A stretch of DNA of 6,161 bases, from assembly GCA_030612185.1 (NCBI GenBank), contig JAUWOI010000277.1:1-6161 (forward strand), in the 5' to 3' direction. Below the pieces are notes generated by a model. It was given only the letters and a program-made list of their open reading frames with translations. It was not told where the DNA came from and made no database searches. Of the stretch, positions 1-5,907 are shown piece by piece. The first letter of the stretch is position 1, and each line of letters begins with the position of its first letter. The position numbers and the translations under genes were made by a program. This DNA comes from Anaerolineae bacterium (GTDB lineage Bacteria > Chloroflexota > Anaerolineae > B4-G1).

Positions 1-1386
1 GTAGCCCAGGCAATAGAGATCGTCTCGCCCTTCCAGCAGTGGCAGTACACGCTCAATCTGCGGCTCGACCTCCTCAAGCGTCCGCTGCAAGAGACCAGGC
101 AGCGCATCCAGCACGTCGGTGGGCTCCCCGCCCATCCGCAGCGCCGGGTAGAGGAAGGCTATCACCTGGTTGACGAAGGTCTTCGTCGCAGGCACGCTGA
201 TCTCGTAGCCGCAGGCCAGCGGCAGGTAGTGACGGCTGCGGTGCATCAGCGTGGAACCCAACACGTTGACCAATCCCAGAGAAGCCACGCCACGCACCTC
301 GGCCACCTCCAGCGCGTTGAGCACATCCTTTGTCTCGCCGCTCTGGCTGACGAAGACGGCCACATCGTCAGGGGTCAGCGCAGGGCCGTACTGGGCGATG
401 AACTGGGGGGCCAGGATGGGGACGGCGGGGCGTCCCGCCAACCGCGCCGCGTAGACCGCGCCCAACATGCAGGCGTGGTAACTGGTGCCACAGCCCACAA
501 AGTACAGATGGCGCGCCTGCCGCATCGCCTCGACCATCGGTCTCACGTGGGAGGAAGCCGCCAGCAGGTGCAGCAGGTCTCCCGCCACCGCTGGCTGCTC
601 GTGGATCTCCTTGAGCATGAAGTGCGGGTAGCCCCCTTTCTCGACCGCGTCCATATCCTCGGTGCACAACTCCACCTCGCGCCTGACCAGACCCCCATCG
701 GAAACACGCCGCAACTCGACCCTATCGGCGTACAGAATGACGATTTCGCCATCGCGCACGCGCAGGATGCGCCGGGTCAGCGGCAGAACGGAGGGCAGGT
801 CGGACGAGCAGCAGGTAAAGTCCTCGCCCAGGCCAACCACCAACCCGGAGCCTTTTTTGATGGCATAGAGCGCCTCCTCGCCAACCCGCCCGATGACGAA
901 GGTATAATCGCCCTCCAGGTCATCGTAGGCGCGGCGGATAGCCTCGACCATGCCGTGGCCCCGGTCCACGTATCGCTCGACGGCGTGGACGCAGGACTCG
1001 CCGTCGTTGGTCGAGCGCACCGTCATCCCCTCGGCGACAAACTGTTGGCGCAGTTCGACGTTGTTGACGACGTTGCCGTTATGCGCGCCCACCAGGTCGC
1101 CGTCGGAGTCCAGGTGGGGCTGAGCGTTGACCTGCGAGGGCGCTCCGAAGGTGGCCCAGCGCAGTTGCACAATACCCCGCCGGCCGACCATCTCAGAGAA
1201 CCTCAGCCGCTCTGCCACCTCGTCCACCTTCCCCACGTCCTTGCGCAGGTCAATCGCGCCACCGTCGCGCAGCGTGGCGCAGCCGACCGAGTCGTAGCCC
1301 CGATACGAGAGCCGCCGCCCGGCCTCGGTCAGGATATCGCCCAGGGGTTGTTCCTGTTTCACAACAATGCCGAAAATTCCACACAT
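1..1386 (-). CDS. GlmS-like glutamine amidotransferase / SIS-domain paralogue, 3' end beyond the window
   Basis: The reading frame is open for 462 codons and runs off base 1. GlmS proteins are about 600 aa, so roughly 140 residues are missing. The start is the ATG at 1386 because it gives MCGIFG, placing the N-terminal nucleophile Cys2 of class II glutamine amidotransferases. Visible motifs are YRGYDS (28-33), RWATFG (76-81), HNG (102-104) and STNDGE (125-130) in the glutaminase half; a linker with PHFMLKEIHEQP (254-265); then the sugar-isomerase (SIS) half with CGTS (299-302), SQSGET (347-352) and EISVPATK (395-402). In the family, the first half releases ammonia from glutamine and the second aminates a ketose phosphate in the cytosol. 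Compared with GlmS, His of RWATHG is Phe80 and the first His of NAHPH is Gln89. The C-terminal catalytic residues lie outside the window. It follows glmS after 6 nt, so it is probably cotranscribed. A second GFAT, a fructosamine deglycase-like enzyme or another SIS aminotransferase are all possible; membership of the GlmS superfamily is certain, the substrate is not. Confidence 0.9.
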   Translation of the reverse strand, partial: MCGIFGIVVKQEQPLGDILTEAGRRLSYRGYDSVGCATLRDGGAIDLRKDVGKVDEVAERLRFSEMVGRRGIVQLRWATFGAPSQVNAQPHLDSDGDLVGAHNGNVVNNVELRQQFVAEGMTVRSTNDGESCVHAVERYVDRGHGMVEAIRRAYDDLEGDYTFVIGRVGEEALYAIKKGSGLVVGLGEDFTCCSSDLPSVLPLTRRILRVRDGEIVILYADRVELRRVSDGGLVRREVELCTEDMDAVEKGGYPHFMLKEIHEQPAVAGDLLHLLAASSHVRPMVEAMRQARHLYFVGCGTSYHACMLGAVYAARLAGRPAVPILAPQFIAQYGPALTPDDVAVFVSQSGETKDVLNALEVAEVRGVASLGLVNVLGSTLMHRSRHYLPLACGYEISVPATKTFVNQVIAFLYPALRMGGEPTDVLDALPGLLQRTLEEVEPQIERVLPLLEGRDDLYCLGY

Positions 1387-1392
1387 TGAACA

Positions 1393-1399
1393 TCACTCC
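1393..1399 (-). promoter_or_regulatory. Ribosome binding site of the GlmS-like paralogue, inside the end of glmS
   Basis: GGAGTGA on the minus strand overlaps the last codons and TGA stop of glmS. It sits 6 nt before the ATG at 1386. It supports the MCGIFG start and implies translational coupling to glmS. Confidence 0.6.
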
Positions 1400-3237
1400 A
1401 CGGTGACACTCTTCGCCAGGTTTCTGGGCTGGTCCACGTCACAGCCCCGCCGCACTGCCAAGTGATACGCCAGCAGTTGCAGTGGCACGACGTTGATCAC
1501 CGGCGAGAGCAGCGACGGTGTCGCAGGGGCGTAGAGCACATAGTCAGCCTTGGCGGCGATGTCGCTATCCCCCTCCGTCGCCAGCGCGATAACGATGCCA
1601 CCCCGCGCTTTGACCTGCTCAATCTGGCTGATCATCTTGTCGTAGACGTGATCACGCGCGGCAACGGCGACGACGGGCATCGCCTCGTCAATCAGCGCGA
1701 TGGGGCCGTGCTTCATCTCTCCGGCGGGGTAGCCCTCGGCGTGGATGTAGGAAATCTCCTTCAGTTTGAGCGCCCCTTCCAGTGCGATGGGGTAATTGAT
1801 GCCCCGCCCCAGGTAGAGGAAATGCTCCCGGTCGTAGAAGCGCCAGGCCAGCGTATTGTACACCTCGTTGGGCTCCAGCACGTGCCCCATCAGGTCGGGG
1901 AGCCGTGCCAGATCGTCCACCGTCGCCCGCAGTCGCTCGCCGGTCAGGGTTCCACGCAACTCGCCCAGGTAGCAGCCCAGTAAATAGAGATCCACCAGGC
2001 TGGTGGTGAACGCTTTGGTCGAAGCCACGCCAATCTCCGGGCCGGCGTGCATCAGGATGTAGCCGTCAGAGAGACGCATCGCCTGGCTGCCAATGACGTT
2101 GACGATGGTCCATAACCGCGCGCCCTTCTTCCGCGCCTCCTCCATCGCCGCCAGCGTATCCACCGTCTCGCCGCTCTGGGTAATAGCCAGCACGGCAGTA
2201 TTGCCGTTAATGATAGGGTCACGGTAGCGGAACTCGGAACCGTAATCCACCTCAACCGGCACGCGGGCCAACGATTCAAGGATGAACTTGCCCACCAACC
2301 CGGCGTAAGCCGAGGTGCCGCAGGCGACAATGATCACTCTCTCCAGTGCCTGAGCGTCCTCCGGTGTCAACTCCAGGTGCTCCAGTCGCACCCGCCCGGC
2401 ATCGAAGTCGGCCCGGCCCCGGATAGTATCGGTGACGGAGCGGGCCTGTTCGTAAATCTCCTTCTGCATAAAGTGACGGTACGGCTCCTTGGACGCCGCT
2501 ACGGGGTTCCAGGGAATGGTGTGCACTTCCATCGCCACTGGCTCGCCGGTCAAAGTGGTTACGCGCGCCCCACCCCGCGTCACTACCGCCAACTGCCGGC
2601 TCTCAAGAAAGATCATGTCGCGGGTGTGCTCCATGATGGCGGGAATGTCGGAGGCGAAGAACGTCTCTCCCTCCCCCACTCCGATGGTGAGCCCACCAGC
2701 GTTGCCGAGGCGAGCCGCCACCAGCCGGTCGGGTTCGCGACTGCTAAGGAAGACAAAGGCACTAGCCCCTTTCACCTGGGTCAGCGCCCGGCGCACCGCC
2801 GTCTCCAGATCAGCCCCGCCCGCCATGTACCCTTCGACCAGGTGCACCACTACCTCGGTGTCGGTCTCCGAGGCAAAGCGCCGCCCCTCCGCCTCCAGTT
2901 CCCGCCGCAGCGGCAGGAAGTTTTCTATGATGCCATTATGGACAACGGCGACCTGGCAGGTGAGACCGCCGTGGGGATGGGCATTACTCCGACTGGGCTC
3001 GCCATGGGTGGCCCAGCGGGTATGGCCAATGCCGACTTGCCCACTCACCGGCGCGGCGGCCACCAGTTCCACCAGGCCAGCCAATTTGCCGACCTCGCGG
3101 CGCACGCCGATGGTGCCGTCTGCCTGCACGATCGCCAGCCCAGCCGAGTCGTAGCCCCGGTACTCCAGCCGTTTCAGACCTTCAAGAATGATAGGGGTCG
3201 CATCCCGCGGCCCCACGTAGCCTACTATACCGCACAT
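1393..3237 (-). CDS. glmS: Glutamine--fructose-6-phosphate aminotransferase (isomerizing)
   Basis: This cytosolic enzyme makes glucosamine-6-phosphate and glutamate from fructose-6-phosphate and glutamine, the first step to UDP-GlcNAc for peptidoglycan and other glycans. The protein is 614 aa (E. coli GlmS is 609) and complete. Glutaminase domain (about 2-240): MCGIVG with nucleophile Cys2, HTRWATHGEP (72-81), NAHPH (85-89), HNGIIEN (100-106), SETDTE (123-128). Isomerase domain (about 250-614): HFMQKEIYEQ (255-264), ACGTSAYAG (305-313), TQSGET (353-358), GVASTKAF (403-410), EGALKLKEISYIHAEGYPAGEMKHGP (487-512) and the terminal LAKSVTVE. With a +6 offset, the E. coli isomerase residues Lys485, Glu488, His504 and Lys603 correspond to Lys491, Glu494, His510 and Lys609. 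One small oddity is Thr353 where SQSGET is usual. The start is fixed by Cys2 and a strong Shine-Dalgarno. The gene is preceded by a glmS ribozyme and a CAAC-repeat leader, so expression is probably repressed by its own product. Confidence 0.98.
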   Translation of the reverse strand: MCGIVGYVGPRDATPIILEGLKRLEYRGYDSAGLAIVQADGTIGVRREVGKLAGLVELVAAAPVSGQVGIGHTRWATHGEPSRSNAHPHGGLTCQVAVVHNGIIENFLPLRRELEAEGRRFASETDTEVVVHLVEGYMAGGADLETAVRRALTQVKGASAFVFLSSREPDRLVAARLGNAGGLTIGVGEGETFFASDIPAIMEHTRDMIFLESRQLAVVTRGGARVTTLTGEPVAMEVHTIPWNPVAASKEPYRHFMQKEIYEQARSVTDTIRGRADFDAGRVRLEHLELTPEDAQALERVIIVACGTSAYAGLVGKFILESLARVPVEVDYGSEFRYRDPIINGNTAVLAITQSGETVDTLAAMEEARKKGARLWTIVNVIGSQAMRLSDGYILMHAGPEIGVASTKAFTTSLVDLYLLGCYLGELRGTLTGERLRATVDDLARLPDLMGHVLEPNEVYNTLAWRFYDREHFLYLGRGINYPIALEGALKLKEISYIHAEGYPAGEMKHGPIALIDEAMPVVAVAARDHVYDKMISQIEQVKARGGIVIALATEGDSDIAAKADYVLYAPATPSLLSPVINVVPLQLLAYHLAVRRGCDVDQPRNLAKSVTVE

Positions 3238-3242
3238 GGGTT

Positions 3243-3248
3243 CCTCCT
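3243..3248 (-). promoter_or_regulatory. Ribosome binding site of glmS
   Basis: AGGAGG on the minus strand lies 5 nt before the ATG at 3237. It is a near-perfect Shine-Dalgarno directly following the CAAC repeat tract. Confidence 0.85.
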
Positions 3249-3300
3249 GTTAGTTGGTTGGTTAGTTAGTTGGTTGGTTGGTTGGTTGGTTTGTTAGTTG
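3249..3300 (-). repeat. Tetranucleotide repeat tract (CAAC/TAAC)13 in the glmS leader
   Basis: Thirteen consecutive 4-bp units occupy 52 bp. On the mRNA strand, in order, they read CAAC, TAAC, AAAC, five CAAC, two TAAC, two CAAC and TAAC. The tract fills exactly the space between the last paired strand of the ribozyme (3301) and the Shine-Dalgarno (3248). It contains no G on the mRNA strand, so the RNA should be unstructured there. It could keep the ribosome binding site accessible, or its unit number could vary by replication slippage. Both roles are inference; the repeat itself is plain in the sequence. Confidence 0.9.
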
Positions 3301-3541
3301 GCCACTGCCTGGCGTTTTGTGCCGCCGGTTGCCCGGTGGTTTTGTGAACAGGCTTGTATCTCAGGAGGAGGAAGATTACGGGGCGTGGCTGGCCCCGGGC
3401 GGCATCCGCCGAGTTTTCGATTTTCCCGTCCCAACTGGAATGGTTAGCCCCGCCTTGTCCTCACCTTCTTGGCGGGGAACCGCCCCCTCGTCACCCGGAC
3501 CTGTTGTTGAGCCCAATTGAGGCCGGTCCGGGCCAGGCGCT
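3301..3541 (-). ncRNA. glmS ribozyme / glucosamine-6-phosphate riboswitch
   Basis: This is a self-cleaving leader RNA that uses GlcN6P as cofactor; cleavage leads to loss of the glmS mRNA. Read on the minus strand, the cleavage site A|GCGCC lies between 3541 and 3540. P1 is 8 bp (3532-3525 with 3501-3494, 23-nt loop). It is followed by the conserved UGACGAGG (3493-3486). P2 pairs GGGCGG (3485-3480) with CCGCCC (3402-3397). The conserved AUCGA (3421-3417) and CUCGGCGGAUGCC (3413-3401) are present. P3 pairs 3397-3392 with 3384-3379. The P3 loop GCCAC (3389-3385) pairs with GUGGC (3305-3301), forming the P3.1 pseudoknot. P4 pairs GCCUG (3353-3349) with CAGGC (3311-3307), and its extension ends in a GCAA tetraloop (3332-3329). 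The RNA is long for the class (about 240 nt), with 58 nt inserted between the P2 5' strand and AUCGA. Identification comes from consensus strands recalled from known members plus pairings checked here; no covariance search was run. Confidence 0.95.
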
Positions 3542-3630
3542 TTCTTCCCCCGAACAATTCATCAGACGATCAACACCGCCTCCTTCCTTTAATCCGCGTA
3601 GGCGTTCAGGAGGGTAGAAAACTCCACAAA

Positions 3631-3727
3631 AGACCTCCGAGGTTTACGAAATAGTGCTCTTTTGGGGCCTTCCAGCAACATGCGGCTTACTTTTCGGGTC
3701 AAACAACCACCAAAACCTCGGAGGTCT
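3631..3727. repeat. Perfect 15-bp inverted repeat with a 67-bp spacer; possible terminator on the minus strand
   Basis: The arm AGACCTCCGAGGTTT (3631-3645) is the exact reverse complement of 3713-3727. Each arm is itself a near-palindrome (ACCTC, one base, GAGGT). On the minus strand the second arm is followed by TTTG, so the pair could form a long stem ending in a short U-rich stretch, between the flavoprotein gene and glmS. The right arm continues into CTGAACGC, and GCGTTC occurs on the left at 3602-3607, separated from its arm by 23 nt. A dispersed genomic repeat, a protein-binding site or a weak terminator would all fit. Confidence 0.55.
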
Positions 3728-3749
3728 GAACGCTCACAATCTGCTTCGG

Positions 3750-3835
3750 CGTGACGGTCACGTTCCGTGCTCACGGGAGCACGCCAGCACGGACCTGCCG
3801 TCCGGCCAAGGAGTGCCTCCTGAGCGACTTCGCTC
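3750..3835. repeat. Cluster of five perfect small hairpins
   Basis: Hairpins on the plus strand: 3750-3762 (6 bp, 1-nt loop), 3766-3783 (7 bp, ACGG loop), 3790-3804 (5 bp, 5-nt loop), 3809-3821 (5 bp, 3-nt loop) and 3822-3835 (6 bp, 2-nt loop). On the minus strand, GGUC (3839-3836) can pair with GGCC (3807-3804) through one G-U, enclosing the last two hairpins in a three-way junction. An alternative stem of 3748-3753 with 3780-3785 excludes the first two hairpins. It could be a structured leader RNA or a dispersed repetitive element; I match no named RNA family. Confidence 0.5.
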
Positions 3836-3875
3836 GACCAAGTCACATTACCATCATAGCGCGCTTCGGTGCACA

Positions 3876-3901
3876 TAACGTTAGAAAAATATGAAACGTT
3901 T
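3876..3901. promoter_or_regulatory. Pair of AACGTT-centred palindromes, possible LacI-family operator
   Basis: TAACGTTA (3876-3883) and AAACGTTT (3894-3901) have centres 18 bp apart, separated by an AT-rich spacer in otherwise GC-rich DNA. The second reads TGAAACGTTTACT, which resembles LacI-family operators with a central CG. No regulator gene is in the window and no promoter is evident, so this is only a candidate. Confidence 0.25.
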
Positions 3902-3933
3902 ACTAGAATCCACCCACGGCACCAGCAGCCCGG

Positions 3934-5289
3934 TCACCTCGCTGCCACGTTGGCCGCCACCAGGATGGGGTCCCACACCGGCGCAAAGGGCGGCGCGTAA
4001 CTCAAATCCAGCCGTTGCAGATCGGCCACGGTAAGCCGATGATGGAGCGCCGTCGCCAGCACGTCTATGCGCTTGGCCACTCCGCGTCGCCCAGCGATCT
4101 GCCCCCCTAGCAGCCGCCCGGTCTCCTCATCCACGACCAGTTTGACGTGGATGGGCGCTGCACCTGGGAAATAGTGCGAACTGTCCATGGCCTTGATCAT
4201 CGGCGCGCGCACGGTGTATCCCAAAGCCTGGGCCTGGGCCGCCGTAAGCCCGGTACGGGCCACCGCCAGATCGAACGCCCGCACTACCATCGTACCCACC
4301 ACCCCGCCAAAGGTCGCCTCACCCCCGGCACTGTTCGTCCCGGCCACGCGCCCCTGCTTGTTGGCCGTGCTGCCCAGCGGGATGTAGGCCGGTTCACCGG
4401 TGACCAGGGGGAACGTTTCGGCGCAATCGCCCGCCGCGTACACGTGGGGCAGGTGGGTGCGCATGTGGCTGTCGGTGGCGATGGCCCCCGTCGCGCCCAG
4501 GGCCACACCCGCCGCCCGCGCCAGCGATACCTCGGGCCGCACACCGATGGCCAACAGCGCCACGTCACATGGATAATGCCTGTCCTCGTCCCCAAAAACG
4601 ACTGCCTCCACCCGGCGGCCACCCTCGAATGCGGTGGGTTTGCCCTTCACCACCTCCACCCCCTGGCGCGCGAATTCCTCCTCCACCAGCGCCCGCACGT
4701 CGTCGTCGAGCGCGGTGCGCAGCACCTTGCCGGAGCGGATCACCATCTTGACTTCCAATCCCAGCCGCCGGAAGGTCTCGGCCATCTCTACGCCGACGTA
4801 GCCGCCCCCGAGGACGAGCGCCCGCCGTGATTTGTGCTCCGCGCGCTCGGCGAGGAAACGCTTTACGGCTCGTCCCTCCTCCAACGAGCGCAGCACAAAA
4901 ACCCCCTCCAGGCTAGAGCCGGGCAGGGGAGGCAACGCCGGACGCGCGCCGGTGGCAATGACCAGCCTGTCGTACCCCTGCGTAAACTCGCGCCCCCCTT
5001 CCAGATCACGTACGACCACCATTCGCGCGTTTGGATCAACAGCCATCACCTCGTGGCGGACGTGCACCTCCACGCCCTGTTTCGCCATCTGCTCCGGTGT
5101 GCGCGCGAGCAGGCAACGATAGTCGGCGATGTCCCCCGCGATAAAATAGGGCATCCCGCAGGCTGCGTAAGAGATGTACGAACTCTTCTCGTAGACGACG
5201 GCCTCCATTTCGCGGTTCAGACGCTTCGCCTTGGCGGCCGCGCTCATCCCCGCTGCCACCCCGCCGATGACGATCAAGCGTTTTTCCAT
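3934..5289 (-). CDS. FAD-dependent pyridine nucleotide-disulfide oxidoreductase, CoA-disulfide reductase / NADH oxidase family
   Basis: The protein is 451 aa, close to CoA-disulfide reductases and Nox enzymes (about 440-460), with no extra rhodanese domain. Order: FAD-binding Rossmann motif VIGGVAAGMSAAA (7-19); the single redox Cys44 in SYAACGMPYF (40-49); ATGARP (112-117); NAD(P)H-binding Rossmann VLGGGYVGVEMAE (159-171); second FAD motif VYAAGDCAE (283-291); and the dimerisation domain with GGQIAG (395-400) and DLSYAPPFAPVWDP (428-441). Tyr373 and Tyr431 match, with a constant offset of 12, the two active-site tyrosines recalled for S. aureus CoA-disulfide reductase (361 and 419), which favours that activity over plain NADH oxidase. 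The likely reaction is NAD(P)H-dependent reduction of CoA disulfide, or of persulfide or oxygen, in the cytosol. The start is the ATG at 5289: the in-frame GTG at 5295 overlaps the Shine-Dalgarno. It lies downstream of the transposase repeats, and no functional link to glmS is evident. Confidence 0.93.
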   Translation of the reverse strand: MEKRLIVIGGVAAGMSAAAKAKRLNREMEAVVYEKSSYISYAACGMPYFIAGDIADYRCLLARTPEQMAKQGVEVHVRHEVMAVDPNARMVVVRDLEGGREFTQGYDRLVIATGARPALPPLPGSSLEGVFVLRSLEEGRAVKRFLAERAEHKSRRALVLGGGYVGVEMAETFRRLGLEVKMVIRSGKVLRTALDDDVRALVEEEFARQGVEVVKGKPTAFEGGRRVEAVVFGDEDRHYPCDVALLAIGVRPEVSLARAAGVALGATGAIATDSHMRTHLPHVYAAGDCAETFPLVTGEPAYIPLGSTANKQGRVAGTNSAGGEATFGGVVGTMVVRAFDLAVARTGLTAAQAQALGYTVRAPMIKAMDSSHYFPGAAPIHVKLVVDEETGRLLGGQIAGRRGVAKRIDVLATALHHRLTVADLQRLDLSYAPPFAPVWDPILVAANVAAR

Positions 5290-5294
5290 GGTCA

Positions 5295-5300
5295 CTCCCT
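5295..5300 (-). promoter_or_regulatory. Ribosome binding site deciding the flavoprotein start
   Basis: AGGGAG on the minus strand lies 5 nt before the ATG at 5289. It overlaps the alternative GTG (5295-5293), which is therefore unlikely to be the start. Confidence 0.65.
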
Positions 5301-5310
5301 ACAGAAGCCA

Positions 5311-5366
5311 CCGATTGAAATCGGCGCTAAGGGGCGCTCAAGCGCCGGGCGACCGCCTGCGCGGTC
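5311..5366. repeat. REP-like three-hairpin repeat, copy A
   Basis: Three consecutive hairpins: CCGATT/AATCGG with a 2-nt loop (5311-5324), GGCGCT/AGCGCC with a 2-nt loop (5333-5346), and GACCGC/GCGGTC with a CTGC loop (5351-5366). It shares order, spacing and sequence with copies B and C. In the third stem an A-T pair of the other copies is G-C, a paired change that preserves the stem. It lies just upstream of the flavoprotein ribosome binding site. Confidence 0.75.
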
Positions 5367-5391
5367 GCAAGCAAGTCGCAAGCCTTCGCCG

Positions 5392-5447
5392 CCGATTAAA
5401 ATCGCGGTTCAAGAGCGCTCTCTCGCCGGCCGACCACCTGCGTGGTC
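5392..5447. repeat. REP-like three-hairpin repeat, copy B
   Basis: Hairpins: CGATT/AATCG (5393-5404), the palindrome GAGCGCTC (5413-5420) and GACCAC/GTGGTC with a CTGC loop (5432-5447). It is in direct orientation with copies A and C and ends just past the transposase stop codon. The middle hairpin is the most diverged of the three copies. Confidence 0.75.
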
Positions 5448-5454
5448 TGCCGAC

Positions 5455-5886
5455 TTACGCGCCCGTTTCGACCACCTCAAACGTCTCCTCAAGTTCCAAC
5501 CACAAATCATCCGCCGCGTGGTGCTCCTTCTGTCTCTTCACGTAGCGAATGATTTTGGGCAGGTCCCACCGACTGACGGTGAAAGCGCCGTACCCTCCCT
5601 GCCACTTGAATTGTGCTTCAGGCCGCAGCGTCTCGTTGACGAAGTGCGACGAGACGCCCTTGACCTGTTTCACCAGATTGGCGATAGTGACAGTGGTAGG
5701 AAATGAGACAATAAGGTGAACGTGATCCAAAGTGCCGTTCAAAGCCAGCACAGTGCACCCCATCTTCCGCGCTTCGCTCTCAATGTTGCGATGCAAACGG
5801 CGCTCGATATCAGGCGTGATGAGAGGGAGGCGATCCCACGTCGCCCATGCTAAGTGCAGGTACAATGCCAGTTTGTTGCGTCGCAT
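5455..5886 (-). CDS. IS200-like Y1 transposase (RAYT / TnpA type)
   Basis: This 143-aa protein matches the usual length of IS200/IS605 TnpA. It carries the HUH motif LDHVHLIV (His55 and His57) that binds the metal ion, then the family-typical WQGGYGAFTVS (95-105), and a C-terminal helix KIIRYVKRQKEHH (111-123) whose Tyr115 is the likely nucleophile, with Gln119 one turn later. Such enzymes cut and join single-stranded DNA at hairpin ends. The frame stays open upstream into the G/C homopolymer region, but I chose the ATG at 5886: GGGAGG precedes it by 7 nt, and the protein similarity begins at MRRNKLALYLHLAW. Flanking hairpin repeats suggest a RAYT that mobilises REP-like sequences rather than a full IS. 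The protein looks intact. Confidence 0.9.
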   Translation of the reverse strand: MRRNKLALYLHLAWATWDRLPLITPDIERRLHRNIESEARKMGCTVLALNGTLDHVHLIVSFPTTVTIANLVKQVKGVSSHFVNETLRPEAQFKWQGGYGAFTVSRWDLPKIIRYVKRQKEHHAADDLWLELEETFEVVETGA

Positions 5887-5893
5887 AACATTT

Positions 5894-5899
5894 CCTCCC
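5894..5899 (-). promoter_or_regulatory. Ribosome binding site of the transposase
   Basis: GGGAGG on the minus strand is 7 nt before the ATG at 5886. It decides the start against the longer open frame running to the window edge. Confidence 0.7.
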
Positions 5900-5907
5900 G
5901 ATAACCG

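Larger units (their letters stand above)
3542..3933. other. Intergenic region between the flavoprotein gene and the glmS ribozyme; no convincing gene
   Basis: This stretch of 392 bp has no reading frame with a ribosome binding site and recognisable protein. It holds two AACGTT-centred palindromes (3876-3901), five tandem small hairpins (3750-3835) and a 15-bp inverted repeat (3631-3645 and 3713-3727). The glmS promoter should lie here, because the ribozyme must be transcribed, but I see no convincing -35/-10 pair. The 60 nt just before the cleavage site hold nothing I recognise. Confidence 0.7.

Noticed and set aside
229..1389. Long plus-strand open frame of 386 codons
   Set aside because: It is the codon-aligned antisense of the GlmS-like paralogue. 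The minus frame carries clear family motifs; the plus translation is a His/Gln/Arg-rich shadow with no ribosome binding site.
2377..3297. Plus-strand open frame of 306 codons opposite glmS
   Set aside because: Antisense shadow of glmS. Its hydrophobic LVGWLVSWLVGWLV tail is only the translated tetranucleotide repeat, not a membrane segment.
3736..3860. T-box leader or tRNA gene in the hairpin cluster
   Set aside because: No T-box consensus, no T-arm GTTCRA-type motif and no complete cloverleaf can be drawn.
3589..3876. Minus-strand open frame of 95 codons in the intergenic region
   Set aside because: It has no ribosome binding site before its ATG, runs through all the hairpins and inverted repeats, and resembles no protein I know.
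5290..5295. GTG start adding two residues to the flavoprotein
   Set aside because: The GTG overlaps the AGGGAG ribosome binding site, leaving no spacing. The ATG at 5289 is properly spaced.
5311..5450. CRISPR-like direct repeats
   Set aside because: The repeats are imperfect, each with internal hairpins, and are adjacent without uniform spacers. They fit REP-type elements beside a Y1 transposase.
4834..5706. Plus-strand open frame of 290 codons
   Set aside because: It overlaps the flavoprotein, the repeats and the transposase on the opposite strand, and its translation is low-complexity shadow sequence.
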